From contig NZ_CP079822.1 in the NCBI RefSeq assembly GCF_019334805.1, positions 186,001 through 250,000 of the forward strand: DNA of 64,000 nucleotides. Reading direction: 5' to 3'. The stretch is from Rothia mucilaginosa. Lineage in GTDB: Bacteria; Actinomycetota; Actinomycetes; Actinomycetales; Micrococcaceae. Positions 47,194 to 55,202 of this stretch are shown one piece after another. The translations under genes were made by a program, and so were the position numbers. Position 1 is the stretch's first letter. Each line of letters opens with the position of its first letter. The notes beneath the pieces were generated by a model. The model was given only the letters and a program-made list of their open reading frames with translations, ran no database searches and was not told the origin of the DNA.

Positions 47194-48180
47194 TTACTCG
47201 CTCGGGGTGGAGGTCGGTGCGGGAATCGAGGAGAACACCGAGCTCTGATCCTGCAGCAGACCGAAGTGGTTCAGCGGCCACGCCACCACGAACACGTTAC
47301 CCTGCACGTCGTCCTTGGAGATGAACGCGGTGCCGTCGCTAATGTGGTAGCGGGAGTCGGCGGAGTTGCTACGGTGGTCACCCATCACGAAGTACTTGCC
47401 GGCGGGCACGGTCACCTTGAAGGGCACCTCCGAGGGCGGGTTGCCGGGGTACAGGTACGGTTCGGTGATTTCTACGCCGTTGACCTTGATTTTGCCGTTG
47501 CCGTCGCTTTCGACCACGTCACCGGGGGTGCCGATAACGCGCTTGACCAGGAAGTTCGAGGAGGTATCCGGCAGAATACCCGCGAAGGACAGGGCGTCCT
47601 TGAGCGGGCTACTGGACTTCTGAGCGGAGGGAATCCAACCCTGAGAGTCCTTGAAAACGATCACGTCGCCGCGCTTGGGCTCGCTAAAGTAGGAGCCCGC
47701 CACGTTAATGAACACGCGGTCGTTCACCTGCAAGGTCTGCTCCATGGAGCCGGAGGGAATGTAGAAGCCACGCAGCAGGAAGGTCTTGACCAGGAATGCG
47801 ATGACCAGCGCGTAGAGGATGACGGTGCCGCCCTCGCGTGCCTGCACCCAGAACCATTCGCCGAGGCGGCCTTCTTCCTGCGCCTGGGAGTAGGTCAGCT
47901 CTGCCTGTTCGGCGCGCTTAGCCTTGCGGCGTTCCTTGGGGGTCATTTCGGAGAAGTCCTTGGTGGTTTCCACGTCTGCGGTGTTCTCCTCATCGGCGGC
48001 TTCTTCGCGCTCGGCATTCTTCGCTGCGGCATTCTGATCGGTAGCCGTCTTCTCAGCTGCTGCCTTCTCGGCGGCGAGGCGCGCGAAGTATTCTTCCATT
48101 TCGCGGCGCTCGCGGCGGCTTTGAGGCTGGTATCCCTCAGGGAAGGGGCTGGTGTTCGCAGTGTTCTTATCGTCTGCCAT
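47194..48180 (-). CDS. lepB: Signal peptidase I
   Basis: Removes signal peptides of Sec and Tat substrates at the outer membrane face. The 328-residue protein has a charged cytoplasmic extension of about 100 residues, rich in Ala, Glu and Lys, then one membrane span (about 110-130). The catalytic Ser is in YIPSGSMEQTLQVNDRV near 145 and the Lys in NFLVKRVIGTPGDVV near 210, with box E GDHRSNSADSRY near 280. It would process the surface proteins of the 56-64 kb array. Confidence 0.95.
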   Translation of the reverse strand: MADDKNTANTSPFPEGYQPQSRRERREMEEYFARLAAEKAAAEKTATDQNAAAKNAEREEAADEENTADVETTKDFSEMTPKERRKAKRAEQAELTYSQAQEEGRLGEWFWVQAREGGTVILYALVIAFLVKTFLLRGFYIPSGSMEQTLQVNDRVFINVAGSYFSEPKRGDVIVFKDSQGWIPSAQKSSSPLKDALSFAGILPDTSSNFLVKRVIGTPGDVVESDGNGKIKVNGVEITEPYLYPGNPPSEVPFKVTVPAGKYFVMGDHRSNSADSRYHISDGTAFISKDDVQGNVFVVAWPLNHFGLLQDQSSVFSSIPAPTSTPSE

Positions 48181-48302
48181 GCTGGAGTGAGCCTTTCGTT
48201 TGAGAGATACCTAGCTCGAGTGAAACGGTACCTAGCTATTGTATCGAGAGTGCTTGTGCTCTTGGGCTTTTATTTTCTGAGAGCGGCAAGGTTCTCAGAA
48301 TA

Positions 48303-48349
48303 TGCAAAAACCGCTCCTTGCCCGCGGAATGCGGTTGGGGAGCGGTTTG
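48303..48349 (-). terminator. Terminator after rplS
   Basis: On the minus strand AAACCGCTCC and GGAGCGGTTT pair around a loop and are followed by TTT, 25 bases past the rplS stop. Confidence 0.8.
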
Positions 48350-48374
48350 CAACAGAATTCTGTATCTATAAAGA

Positions 48375-48722
48375 TTAGAACTCGCGCTTCTCGCGGATAC
48401 GAGCAGCCTTACCGTGGCGGTCGCGCATGTAGTACAGCTTTGCACGACGGACGTCACCGCGGGTCACAACCTCGATCTTCTCGATGGAGGGAGAGTGAAC
48501 CGGGAAGGTACGCTCAACACCAACACCGAAGGAAACCTTGCGGACGGTGAAGGTCTCGCGAACGCCTGCACCCTGGCGGCCAACGACGAAGCCCTTGAAG
48601 ACCTGGATACGGTGGTTCTTACCTTCAACGATCTTAACGTGAACGTTCAGGGTGTCACCGGGGCCGAATGCGGGGATGTCGTCACGGAGGGACTTCTTGT
48701 CGAGGAAGTCAAGAGTCTGCAT
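48375..48722 (-). CDS. rplS: 50S ribosomal protein L19
   Basis: A 115-residue protein at the 30S-50S interface. Family sequence is clear: [43 protein letters not shown] and [16 protein letters not shown]. The start lies behind GGAGATC. It has its own terminator and a structured leader, so it is probably transcribed apart from lepB. Confidence 0.97.
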   Translation of the reverse strand: MQTLDFLDKKSLRDDIPAFGPGDTLNVHVKIVEGKNHRIQVFKGFVVGRQGAGVRETFTVRKVSFGVGVERTFPVHSPSIEKIEVVTRGDVRRAKLYYMRDRHGKAARIREKREF

Positions 48723-48890
48723 AGTTGTAGATCTCCAGAGTCATCTGCCGCAGGTCAAATAGACTCAGATTGCTCTGCCCCACTGCGGGACAGAAAACTT
48801 CATGCTTCGGACAGGATTGGTGCCCGAAGGTTGACATCGTTGGTCGCTCTCCCCCCTGCGGCAGGGGCGTGCCCGATGTCAACACAATGC
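48723..48890 (-). promoter_or_regulatory. Structured leader of rplS
   Basis: The minus-strand leader can fold into a perfect 9-pair stem (TTGACATCG with CGATGTCAA, 48831-48839 and 48874-48882). A CTTCGG/CCGAAG stem (48805-48810 and 48824-48829) and a CTG.CCC/GGG.CAG stem nearer the gene follow. L19 genes in other bacteria have autoregulatory leaders. Whether this is related is unknown. Confidence 0.4.
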
Positions 48891-48939
48891 TCCATTATCC
48901 CAATGCGTCCACGTTTATGCAAGCATCCGGGGAGCACTT

Positions 48940-49476
48940 TTAGAAGGGGGGTTCGTCACTCTGCGCTCCCCCGCCCTGGGATGCACCGTTCTGCGCCGGA
49001 GCATACTGCTGCGTGTACTGAGGCGCCTCCTGCAACGGCGCGCCCGAGTGCGGCATACTCTGCTGCGTTGCGTCCTGCTGAGGCGCACCCTGCACGGAAC
49101 CCTCGTTGACCGTGCGCTTCTCCACGGTGCGGGCGAAGGTGCTCGTACCGTAGTTCAGGTCGTGACCGATGCCGAGGGCATCCACTTCCACGGTGGTTCC
49201 CTGCGTGCCGTCTTCGCGGTTCCAGCGGCTAATGCGCTGGCGGCCACTCACAACCAGCGGTTGCCCCTTCTCAATGGAGGTGGCGATGTTCTGGGCGAGG
49301 CGGCGGTAGGCTTTCACGGTGTACCAGTTGGTGGTGCCTTCTTTCCAGGTGCCGGTGGCGTCCTGCCAGCGCGGGGTGCTGGCGAGGCGAAAGTTCACGA
49401 CGGGCACCCCGTTGGGCAGGGTGCTCAGTGCCGGGTCGGAGGCGGTAAATCCGCGGATCAGGATGGTGTCGCTCAT
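48940..49476 (-). CDS. ssb: Single-stranded DNA-binding protein
   Basis: A 178-residue SSB with one OB fold (about 1-112). ILIRGFTASDPALSTLPNGVPV, NWYTVKAYRRLAQNIATSIEKG and LVVSGRQRISRWNREDG are family segments. A Gln/Pro/Gly-rich linker leads to the acidic partner-binding tip SDEPPF. It is not next to rpsF/rpsR/rplI as the housekeeping ssb usually is, so this may be a second copy, as in competence-linked SsbB. Two DnaA boxes lie 82-128 bases upstream. Confidence 0.92.
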   Translation of the reverse strand: MSDTILIRGFTASDPALSTLPNGVPVVNFRLASTPRWQDATGTWKEGTTNWYTVKAYRRLAQNIATSIEKGQPLVVSGRQRISRWNREDGTQGTTVEVDALGIGHDLNYGTSTFARTVEKRTVNEGSVQGAPQQDATQQSMPHSGAPLQEAPQYTQQYAPAQNGASQGGGAQSDEPPF

Positions 49477-49557
49477 GGTTTCTCCTTAGAAACTAGTGGG
49501 TGGGTTCTTCCACCCTGCCAGGGCTGAGCTATCCCTGCACCCGGTGATTACCGCTTC

Positions 49558-49604
49558 TGTGGATAACCTCGCGTTTTACGGTTTTGGGTGCCGCCTGTGG
49601 ATAA
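49558..49604. promoter_or_regulatory. Direct pair of DnaA boxes upstream of ssb
   Basis: Two perfect TGTGGATAA boxes (49558-49566 and 49596-49604) face the same way with a 38-base period. The first shares the extended CTGTGGATAACCTCG with the box upstream of yraN. They lie in the 397-base spacer between ssb and the divergent nuclease gene, otherwise empty. Confidence 0.6.
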
Positions 49605-49873
49605 AGTTTTTGAACTTTTCACCCCGTTTTTTCAAAATTTGCCCGCGAGCAACACACTCCCTGCAGAAATATGACGACCACTCCCCCGCCGGCATCACGC
49701 CCGCGACCCCAAAGCTACCTCCACAAAACCCCACCCCATCCGGCATCGTGACAGGTATCTCAGCATCGGGGCGGCTATTTTTGCCCTCAAGTTCACTATT
49801 TCAGCCCCGCGCCCTCTATCCTTGATGATGCGGTGCACTCAGCCGCATCCCGTCTACCCGCCTTGGAGAATCC

Positions 49874-50770
49874 GTGAGCAAAAAGCCCGCGAACAACAAC
49901 CTGCCTTCTTTACAGGAACTTCGGCAGCTACAGCGCAACCTGCCCAAGCTGCCCGACTCGATGGACCCGCAGAAGAAGCGCCTCATTTACGGTCTGCTCG
50001 CTGTGCTTGCCGTGATCGTGCTGATTATTGGCCTGGTCTATGTGAGCAAGAACGGTGTGGACGGCCTGCTCGGTTCGGATGCGACGACCTCCGCCACCGA
50101 CGAGGAAGAAACCACCGTTGCCACGGAAACCCTCGCCGAGGTCAAGAACCCGTACAAGGCGGTTGATCCCGCGACCGCGCTCGCACCGGATCTGGCGACC
50201 GCAAAGAGTGAGCTGGCGTCCCTGCAGGTGAAGGAACGCGCGTCGAAGGCCGGCTACTCTCGTGATCAGTTCGGACCCGCCTGGGATGACGTTGACGGTA
50301 ACAAGTGCAACACTCGTGACGATATTCTGCGCCGCGACCTGACCAATGTTCGTTTCAAGGTCAGGACCCACGCATGCACCGTGATTAGTGGCACTCTGGA
50401 TGACCCGTACACCGGCAAAACCATCGAGTTCAAGCGCGGCAAGAAGACCTCCTCGGCTGTGCAGATTGACCACGTGGTGGCTCTTTCGAACGCATGGCAG
50501 ACCGGCGCACAGGATCTGACCGCGGAGCAGCGCCGCCAGCTGGCGAACGACCCGGAGAACCTGCTCGCAGCAGACGGCCCGGCGAACCAGCAGAAGTCCG
50601 ATGCGGACGCCTCCGAGTGGCTGCCGAGCAACACCGCCTACCGCTGCACCTACGTGGCACGCCAGGTGCACGTGAAGGCGAAGTACAAGCTGTGGGTGAC
50701 CGCGGACGAGAAGAAGGTTATGGAGCGCGTCCTCAACTCTTGCAAGGACACGAACCCCGCTAAGAAGTAG
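49874..50770 (+). CDS. Membrane-anchored HNH nuclease (GmrSD/DUF1524-type)
   Basis: A 298-residue protein starting at GTG behind TTGGAGA. A cytoplasmic stub of about 40 residues, one membrane span (about 39-60) and an acidic Ser/Thr-rich linker (75-95) lead to an extracellular domain. This contains the HNH core QIDHVVALSNAWQTGAQ near residue 197 and NLLAADGPANQQKSDADASEW near 235, typical of secreted DUF1524 nucleases in Actinobacteria. It probably degrades DNA at the cell surface. A signal-anchor rather than a cleaved signal is suggested because no cleavage site is obvious. Confidence 0.87.
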   Translation: MSKKPANNNLPSLQELRQLQRNLPKLPDSMDPQKKRLIYGLLAVLAVIVLIIGLVYVSKNGVDGLLGSDATTSATDEEETTVATETLAEVKNPYKAVDPATALAPDLATAKSELASLQVKERASKAGYSRDQFGPAWDDVDGNKCNTRDDILRRDLTNVRFKVRTHACTVISGTLDDPYTGKTIEFKRGKKTSSAVQIDHVVALSNAWQTGAQDLTAEQRRQLANDPENLLAADGPANQQKSDADASEWLPSNTAYRCTYVARQVHVKAKYKLWVTADEKKVMERVLNSCKDTNPAKK

Positions 50771-50847
50771 CCCCGGCCAAGAAGTAATCCCAGCCAAGAA
50801 ATAGCCGCCCGGCACCTCGCGGCACACCAACGCAAAAAGCATAAAGA

Positions 50848-50889
50848 AAACCGCCCCGCACCCTGAGTTTAGGGTGCGGGGCGGTTTTT
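50848..50889 (+). terminator. Terminator of the HNH nuclease gene
   Basis: Arms AACCGCCCCGCACCCT and AGGGTGCGGGGCGGTT flank GAGTTT and are followed by TTT. Confidence 0.9.
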
Positions 50890-50894
50890 GCATG

Positions 50895-50970
50895 TGGCGC
50901 CCCAGGAGGGAATCGAACCCCCGACCAAGAGATTAGAAGGCTCCTGCTCTATCCTCTGAGCTACTGAGGC
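50895..50970 (-). tRNA. tRNA-Arg (anticodon TCT)
   Basis: Minus-strand cloverleaf of 76 bases with CCA encoded. The acceptor GCCTCAG pairs with CTGGGGC (one G-U). The D arm is GCTCAGAGGATAGAGC, the anticodon loop CTTCTAA with anticodon TCT, and the T arm GGGGGTTCGATTCCCTC. The pair next to the anticodon loop (31-39) looks like a C-U mismatch. It decodes the rare AGA codon. Confidence 0.93.
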
Positions 50971-51009
50971 CTTCCTCTAGGGTACATGAGAATTTATGCT
51001 TCTCATGCA

Positions 51010-51052
51010 CCGCGCCTCTCACGCGGGAGCTGTTCCACTGAGCTAAGCCAGG
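51010..51052 (-). pseudogene. 5'-half tRNA relic
   Basis: On the minus strand, CCTGGCT then TAGCTCAGTGGAACAGC resembles an acceptor strand and D arm. It is followed by a perfect anticodon-like stem (CCGCG and CGCGG) with a 7-base loop TGAGAGG. The universal T33 is missing and no T arm or 3' acceptor follows. It lies just upstream of tRNA-Arg. Confidence 0.35.
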
Positions 51053-51073
51053 CTGGCGCGTTAGGAGTTCGCG

Positions 51074-52747
51074 CTAGGAGCCTACCTTGGCGGCTTCCCT
51101 TTCTGCCTTCTTCACATCGCGGCGGCGTGCACGGCGGCTTGATGCGCCGGGGAACAACTGCCACCACAAGCGGATGGTGGTGCGGCGAATCTGCGTGGGG
51201 TGCAGGCTCACGTACACCAGACGGCGGGTTGCCGGGTCGAGGGCGACCAGGTAGATGATGTAGCCCAGGCAGATGACCGTCGCGATGAGTCGGCCCATGT
51301 CCTGGTTGAAGTCGCGCAGGTAGGGCGACACATTCAGCTGGTCGCTCACACCGTACGCCATGAAGAACAGCGTGGTGATGAAGTACCACATGAGCTGGAA
51401 GTGCGAGCGCAGACCGGTTGCGGCGAGCATCGGGATTGCCCAGAGCAGGTACCAGGGCTGAATCATGGGGCTGCACAGGAGCATGAACAGGATGGCGAGG
51501 CCGGCGTGACGCACGATGTTGCGGTCGCGTCCGACGAATGCCATTGCCATGGCGCCGAGCATGCCGATGCCCTTGCCGACGGTTTCGATGAGCTTGCGGA
51601 TGACCTCGAAGGCGTCGCCCTGAACGAACAGGGAGGCGGCGCCGATGACCAGGCCGAAGGGGGTGTACCAGATGTACTGGCCGCCGGTGGTGGACAGTGC
51701 CTTGATCCAGCCGAATTCCAGTCCGGTTACCCAGCCCATGAGCGCCATTTCGGCGAGCAGCAGCACGCCGGAGAGAGCCCAGAAGATGAACTTGCGCGGC
51801 CAGGAGGCGTTCTTACCCGCCCAGAGCAGACCCACGAAGGGCAGCACTACGAGGGCGAGCGGCTTGACGGCAACGCCGAGGGCTACGAAGGTCACGCCGA
51901 GCGGGCCACCCCACCAGGTGTCGCGGTAGCGCTTGGCGTAGTAGAGGCCGCCGAGCATGAACATGGTCATGAGCGAGTCGTTGTGGCCGCTGGCAATGAA
52001 CGATGCGATGAACAGCGGGTTCGGGCCAATCTGCCAGAGAGCGCGGACCTGGTTGAAGCCGTGCGCCTGGGCGAGTTTTGCCACGTAGAAGAGGATACCG
52101 ATGACCGCGAGCACAGAGAGCAGGCGGAAGTAGAAGAGGGAGAGGTCGATGTTCTCCCCCGCCAGGCGCACGATCCACTCTTCGAGCTTGAGGGAGACCG
52201 GTCCGTACGGGGGCGGGGATTCCGCCCACATGGGGTCCGCACCGTTCTGCATGAAATTCGAGATTTCAGAGACACCGTGCTTGTACGGGTTGAGGCCGTG
52301 CGCCATGACCATGCCCTGACCGTAGTAGGAGAACATGTCACGGCTGTAGATGGTGAAGGCGAAAACCTGCGGCAGGGACCAGCTGGTGATGACTGCAATC
52401 ATCCAACGCATGGTGTTGGGTTCGTTCCAGTCGCCCATTTTCTGGTAGATTCGCAGCCATTCGCGGCACATGATCATAGCGCCGAGGGCGAGCATGATGA
52501 TGCCGGTGATGACCCATGTGGCTTCGAATCGGATGGCTCGAATAATGTCGTAGCGCCAGAAGCTGGAGCTGTCGGCGAGCCAGCCGACGGCGTAGGAGCC
52601 GAGGGTGACCATGATGGAGCCGATGGTGCCGATAATCACCGTGCGCAGACGGTGGTTATTGACGTAGTCCAAGAGTTTGGGTGAGAGAGGTGCGTCGTGT
52701 GCGCCGGGGGTGGTGAGCCGGTGTGCTAGCTCCTTTGGTGCGCGCAT
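51074..52747 (-). CDS. mptB: Polyprenol-phosphate-mannose alpha-1,6-mannosyltransferase, MptB-like
   Basis: A 557-residue GT-C membrane glycosyltransferase with about 12-13 spans. The start at 52747 follows AAAGGGAG; an upstream extension lacks support. The first external loop holds YSRDMFSYYGQGMVMAHGLNPYKHGV, the acidic catalytic region typical of MptA/MptB. PPPYGPVSLKLEEWI and ASGHNDSLMTMFMLGGLYYA are further family signatures. These enzymes extend the mannan core of lipomannan-type lipoglycans from lipid-linked mannose. The basic tail (RRARRRDVKKAER) is cytoplasmic. Confidence 0.87.
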   Translation of the reverse strand: MRAPKELAHRLTTPGAHDAPLSPKLLDYVNNHRLRTVIIGTIGSIMVTLGSYAVGWLADSSSFWRYDIIRAIRFEATWVITGIIMLALGAMIMCREWLRIYQKMGDWNEPNTMRWMIAVITSWSLPQVFAFTIYSRDMFSYYGQGMVMAHGLNPYKHGVSEISNFMQNGADPMWAESPPPYGPVSLKLEEWIVRLAGENIDLSLFYFRLLSVLAVIGILFYVAKLAQAHGFNQVRALWQIGPNPLFIASFIASGHNDSLMTMFMLGGLYYAKRYRDTWWGGPLGVTFVALGVAVKPLALVVLPFVGLLWAGKNASWPRKFIFWALSGVLLLAEMALMGWVTGLEFGWIKALSTTGGQYIWYTPFGLVIGAASLFVQGDAFEVIRKLIETVGKGIGMLGAMAMAFVGRDRNIVRHAGLAILFMLLCSPMIQPWYLLWAIPMLAATGLRSHFQLMWYFITTLFFMAYGVSDQLNVSPYLRDFNQDMGRLIATVICLGYIIYLVALDPATRRLVYVSLHPTQIRRTTIRLWWQLFPGASSRRARRRDVKKAEREAAKVGS

Positions 52748-52922
52748 AACTCCCTTTCTGTCTGCATCGTCGTTCTGGTTTTTATCATACCGGAGCCCTT
52801 GGACGCACTTGTGAGAATCACTGTTACGAAAGCGCTTGTGGACACGCATCGACTCCCCTACCTGTGTGTTTTTATGACATCGTGGGAGTCCGGTCGGCGG
52901 CGTTTAGGGGTAGAGTGGGAGG

Positions 52923-53609
52923 GTGAGTATTTCTAGTGAACGTATTGTATGGATTGACTGCGAGATGACCGGCCTGGACGTGGAGAACGACGCTCTCGTC
53001 GAGGTGGGCGTTCTGGTAACGGATGCCGATTTGAACATTCTGGGTTCTGGCGTTGAGTTCGTCATTAAGCCCGGTGATGAGTCTCCTGCCGGTGCGCTGG
53101 AGAATATGAATGACTTTGTGCGGTCGATGCATGAGGCGTCGGGTCTGCTACCCGATATTGAGCACGGTGTGTCGATGGATTACGCGCAGGAGCAGGTGCT
53201 TCGTTACATCAAGAAGTATGTTCCGGTGGCGGGCAAGGCGCAGCTGGGCGGCAACTCGGTGGGCATGGATAAGCGCTTCTTGGAGCGCTACATGCCCGAG
53301 GTCATGGCGCACCTTCACTACCGTGTGATTGATGTGTCGACCATTAAGGAGCTAGCGTCGCGCTGGTACCCGGCGGCTCGTCACAGCGCCCCGGCGAAGA
53401 CCGGTAACCACCGCGCGCTGGGCGATATCAAGGACTCGATTGATGAGTTGAAGTATTACCGCCGCGCCATTTTTGTGCCGCAGGGCCCGGATGCAATTGC
53501 TTCGGCGCAGATTGCGCGTGAGGTGGAGGCGGAGCGTGCCGCACGCGAGTCGGCTGAGCGCGAGGCTGAGGCATCCGCTTCTGAGGCGGCAGAGGCGTCC
53601 GAGGCGTAA
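52923..53609 (+). CDS. orn: Oligoribonuclease
   Basis: A DEDDh 3'-5' exoribonuclease that clears two- to five-base RNA fragments. The 228-residue protein starts at GTG; the leader is very short. Catalytic acidic sites lie in VWIDCEMTGLDVENDALVEV near residue 8, GNSVGMDKRFLERYMP near 115 and NHRALGDIKDSIDEL near 160. A Glu/Ala-rich tail of about 35 residues extends past the usual end. In Actinobacteria Orn also clears pGpG from cyclic-di-GMP turnover. Confidence 0.96.
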   Translation: MSISSERIVWIDCEMTGLDVENDALVEVGVLVTDADLNILGSGVEFVIKPGDESPAGALENMNDFVRSMHEASGLLPDIEHGVSMDYAQEQVLRYIKKYVPVAGKAQLGGNSVGMDKRFLERYMPEVMAHLHYRVIDVSTIKELASRWYPAARHSAPAKTGNHRALGDIKDSIDELKYYRRAIFVPQGPDAIASAQIAREVEAERAARESAEREAEASASEAAEASEA

Positions 53610-53643
53610 GCACAGCATGTAACGAGCATCACGGCTTTTCAAC

Positions 53644-53672
53644 TTGGCAGGTTTCTGAATCTCCTGTACAGT
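53644..53672 (+). promoter_or_regulatory. Promoter of tRNA-His
   Basis: TTGGCA (53644-53649) and TACAGT (53667-53672) with a 17-base spacer, about 43 bases before the tRNA. Confidence 0.6.
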
Positions 53673-53714
53673 AGTATCCGTTGCATATCGCAAGGGAAAC
53701 CAAGCGAAGCACAT

Positions 53715-53788
53715 GGTGGTCGTAGCTCAGTTGGCAGAGCGCCTGGTTGTGGTCCAGGAGGTCGCGGGTTCAACCCCCGTCGATCACC
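53715..53788 (+). tRNA. tRNA-His (anticodon GTG)
   Basis: A plus-strand cloverleaf. The acceptor GTGGTCG pairs with CGATCAC, and the extra 5' G of tRNA-His at 53715 is opposite C73. The D arm is GCTCAGTTGGCAGAGC, the anticodon loop TTGTGGT with GTG, and the T arm GCGGGTTCAACCCCCGT. CCA is not encoded (sequence reads CCC). Confidence 0.95.
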
Positions 53789-53795
53789 CCGATGG

Positions 53796-53830
53796 AAAGG
53801 GTCGTTATGGTTATCCGTAACGGCCCTTTC
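53796..53830 (+). terminator. Hairpin after tRNA-His
   Basis: AAAGGGTCGTTA and TAACGGCCCTTT pair around a short loop just past the tRNA. No long T run, so it may be partial, allowing def to be cotranscribed. Confidence 0.55.
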
Positions 53831-53920
53831 GCTTACCCTCAATCCGGTTCACCCGCACACGGTGTACCCGGCAAGTTCCCGTTCAACAGTTCCCATTCAA
53901 CACAAGCAAAGGATAATTCC

Positions 53921-54493
53921 GTGGCTATTCGCCCCATCGTTATTCACGGCAACCCCGTTCTGCACCGCCCCGCGGCACCCGTCACCGAGTTTAATGATGA
54001 GCTCAAGGAGCTCGTGGCTGACATGTACGAGACCATGGACGCATCCAACGGTGTGGGCCTGGCGGCACCGCAGATTGGTGTGGGCCTGCGCATCTTCACC
54101 TACAAGATGGAGAATGAGGACGGCGTTCCCCCGCGCGGCTGCATCATCAACCCGGTACTGACCCTGGGCAAGATTTCTACCGCTGACCCGGACCCGTACG
54201 AGGAGGAAGAGGGCTGCCTGTCCTTCCCCGGTTACGGCTTCCCCCTCAAGCGCGCCGAGTGGGTGACCGTGAACGGTCTTGACGAGCACGGCAACCCCGT
54301 CCACTTTGAGGCGACCGGCTGGTTCGCACGCTGCATGCAGCACGAAACTGACCACCTGGACGGCAAGCTGTACGTGAACCGTCTGAACAAGAAGTGGACC
54401 GGCAAGATGAAGAAGGTCGTGAAGAAGGAAGGCTGGACCGTTGACGGTAACTCGTGGACGCCCGGCGTGGATCCGGATCCGTTCGGCCACTAA
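53921..54493 (+). CDS. def: Peptide deformylase
   Basis: Removes the formyl group from new proteins. The start is a GTG at 53921 behind AAAGGA; 190 residues. Metal and catalytic motifs are GVGLAAPQIGVGLR near residue 42, EEEGCLSFPGYGFPL near 100 (Cys ligand) and ARCMQHETDHLDGKLYV near 140 (HExxH-type, here HETDH). The C-terminal extension WTVDGNSWTPGVDPDPFGH is typical of actinobacterial type I enzymes. Confidence 0.96.
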   Translation: MAIRPIVIHGNPVLHRPAAPVTEFNDELKELVADMYETMDASNGVGLAAPQIGVGLRIFTYKMENEDGVPPRGCIINPVLTLGKISTADPDPYEEEEGCLSFPGYGFPLKRAEWVTVNGLDEHGNPVHFEATGWFARCMQHETDHLDGKLYVNRLNKKWTGKMKKVVKKEGWTVDGNSWTPGVDPDPFGH

Positions 54494-54538
54494 TCACGGG
54501 CTCTTCTGAAGGTCAGAGGCCTTTCGAGGAGTTTAAAA

Positions 54539-54587
54539 CGAAGACCGCGAATGCGCTTTTAGAGTGCATTCGCGGTCTTCGTTTTCT
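54539..54587 (+). terminator. Terminator of def
   Basis: Arms CGAAGACCGCGAATGC and GCATTCGCGGTCTTCG are followed by TTTTC. It also separates def from the convergent rnpB. Confidence 0.9.
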
Positions 54588-54624
54588 GTCAGCCGATGAT
54601 TTTTCCGTCAGCTAACGGTAGCGT

Positions 54625-55031
54625 GAAACGGGTCATCCTATGAGCCGGGTTCTGTCTAAAACGCCGCCCGAAGGGGCGTTTCGAGGCAATCATCTATCTA
54701 GAACGTACGTTGCCGCACGTCTCAAGCAGCCTACCCGAATACGCACCCCACCTCCGTGAAGGAAGCTGACGGGGATCGGGCGCACTACCCTACCATAGCG
54801 TATTCTGTTTGACCTTGCTCCGAATGGGGTTTACCTAGCCGGGCACGTCACCGCGCCCGCTGGTGGTCTCTTACACCACCCTTTCACCCTTACCGCGGCG
54901 AACCGCGGCGGTTTACTTTCTGTGGCACTGGCCTGCGGGTTACCCCGAGTGGATGTTATCCACCATCCTGTGCTGTGGAGCCCGGACTTTCCTCGAAACA
55001 CGTGTGCCTCGCGATTGCCCAGACGGCCCGT
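54625..55031 (-). ncRNA. rnpB: RNase P RNA, type A
   Basis: The minus-strand RNA carries the conserved blocks of bacterial RNase P: GAGGAAAGTCCGGGCTCC (P3/CRI region), a GGGTGAAAGGGTG segment, the AGCAAGGTCAAACAGAAT region and the 3' element AGACAGAACCCGGCTCATAGG that pairs with the 5' part. It forms the catalytic subunit that matures tRNA 5' ends. The ends are set by eye to within about ten bases. Large open frames crossing this region are spurious. Confidence 0.95.
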
Positions 55032-55043
55032 TTCACCCAACCC

Positions 55044-55049
55044 ATTATA
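55044..55049 (-). promoter_or_regulatory. -10 element of rnpB
   Basis: A perfect TATAAT on the minus strand, about 12 bases before the predicted 5' end of the RNA. The -35 is weak. Confidence 0.6.
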
Positions 55050-55202
55050 CGCACACCCTTGGAGGTGGCTATTTCCCGGGTTTGTTTCGCGGGTACGTAG
55101 GGGTACGAGGAGGCACACTAGCAGCCTCGCGGGCATATGCAGGAACCTCGCAACTACACTGCGCCTCGTAGCTACCCGGCGTCTCACGGGTACACTGGAG
55201 AG

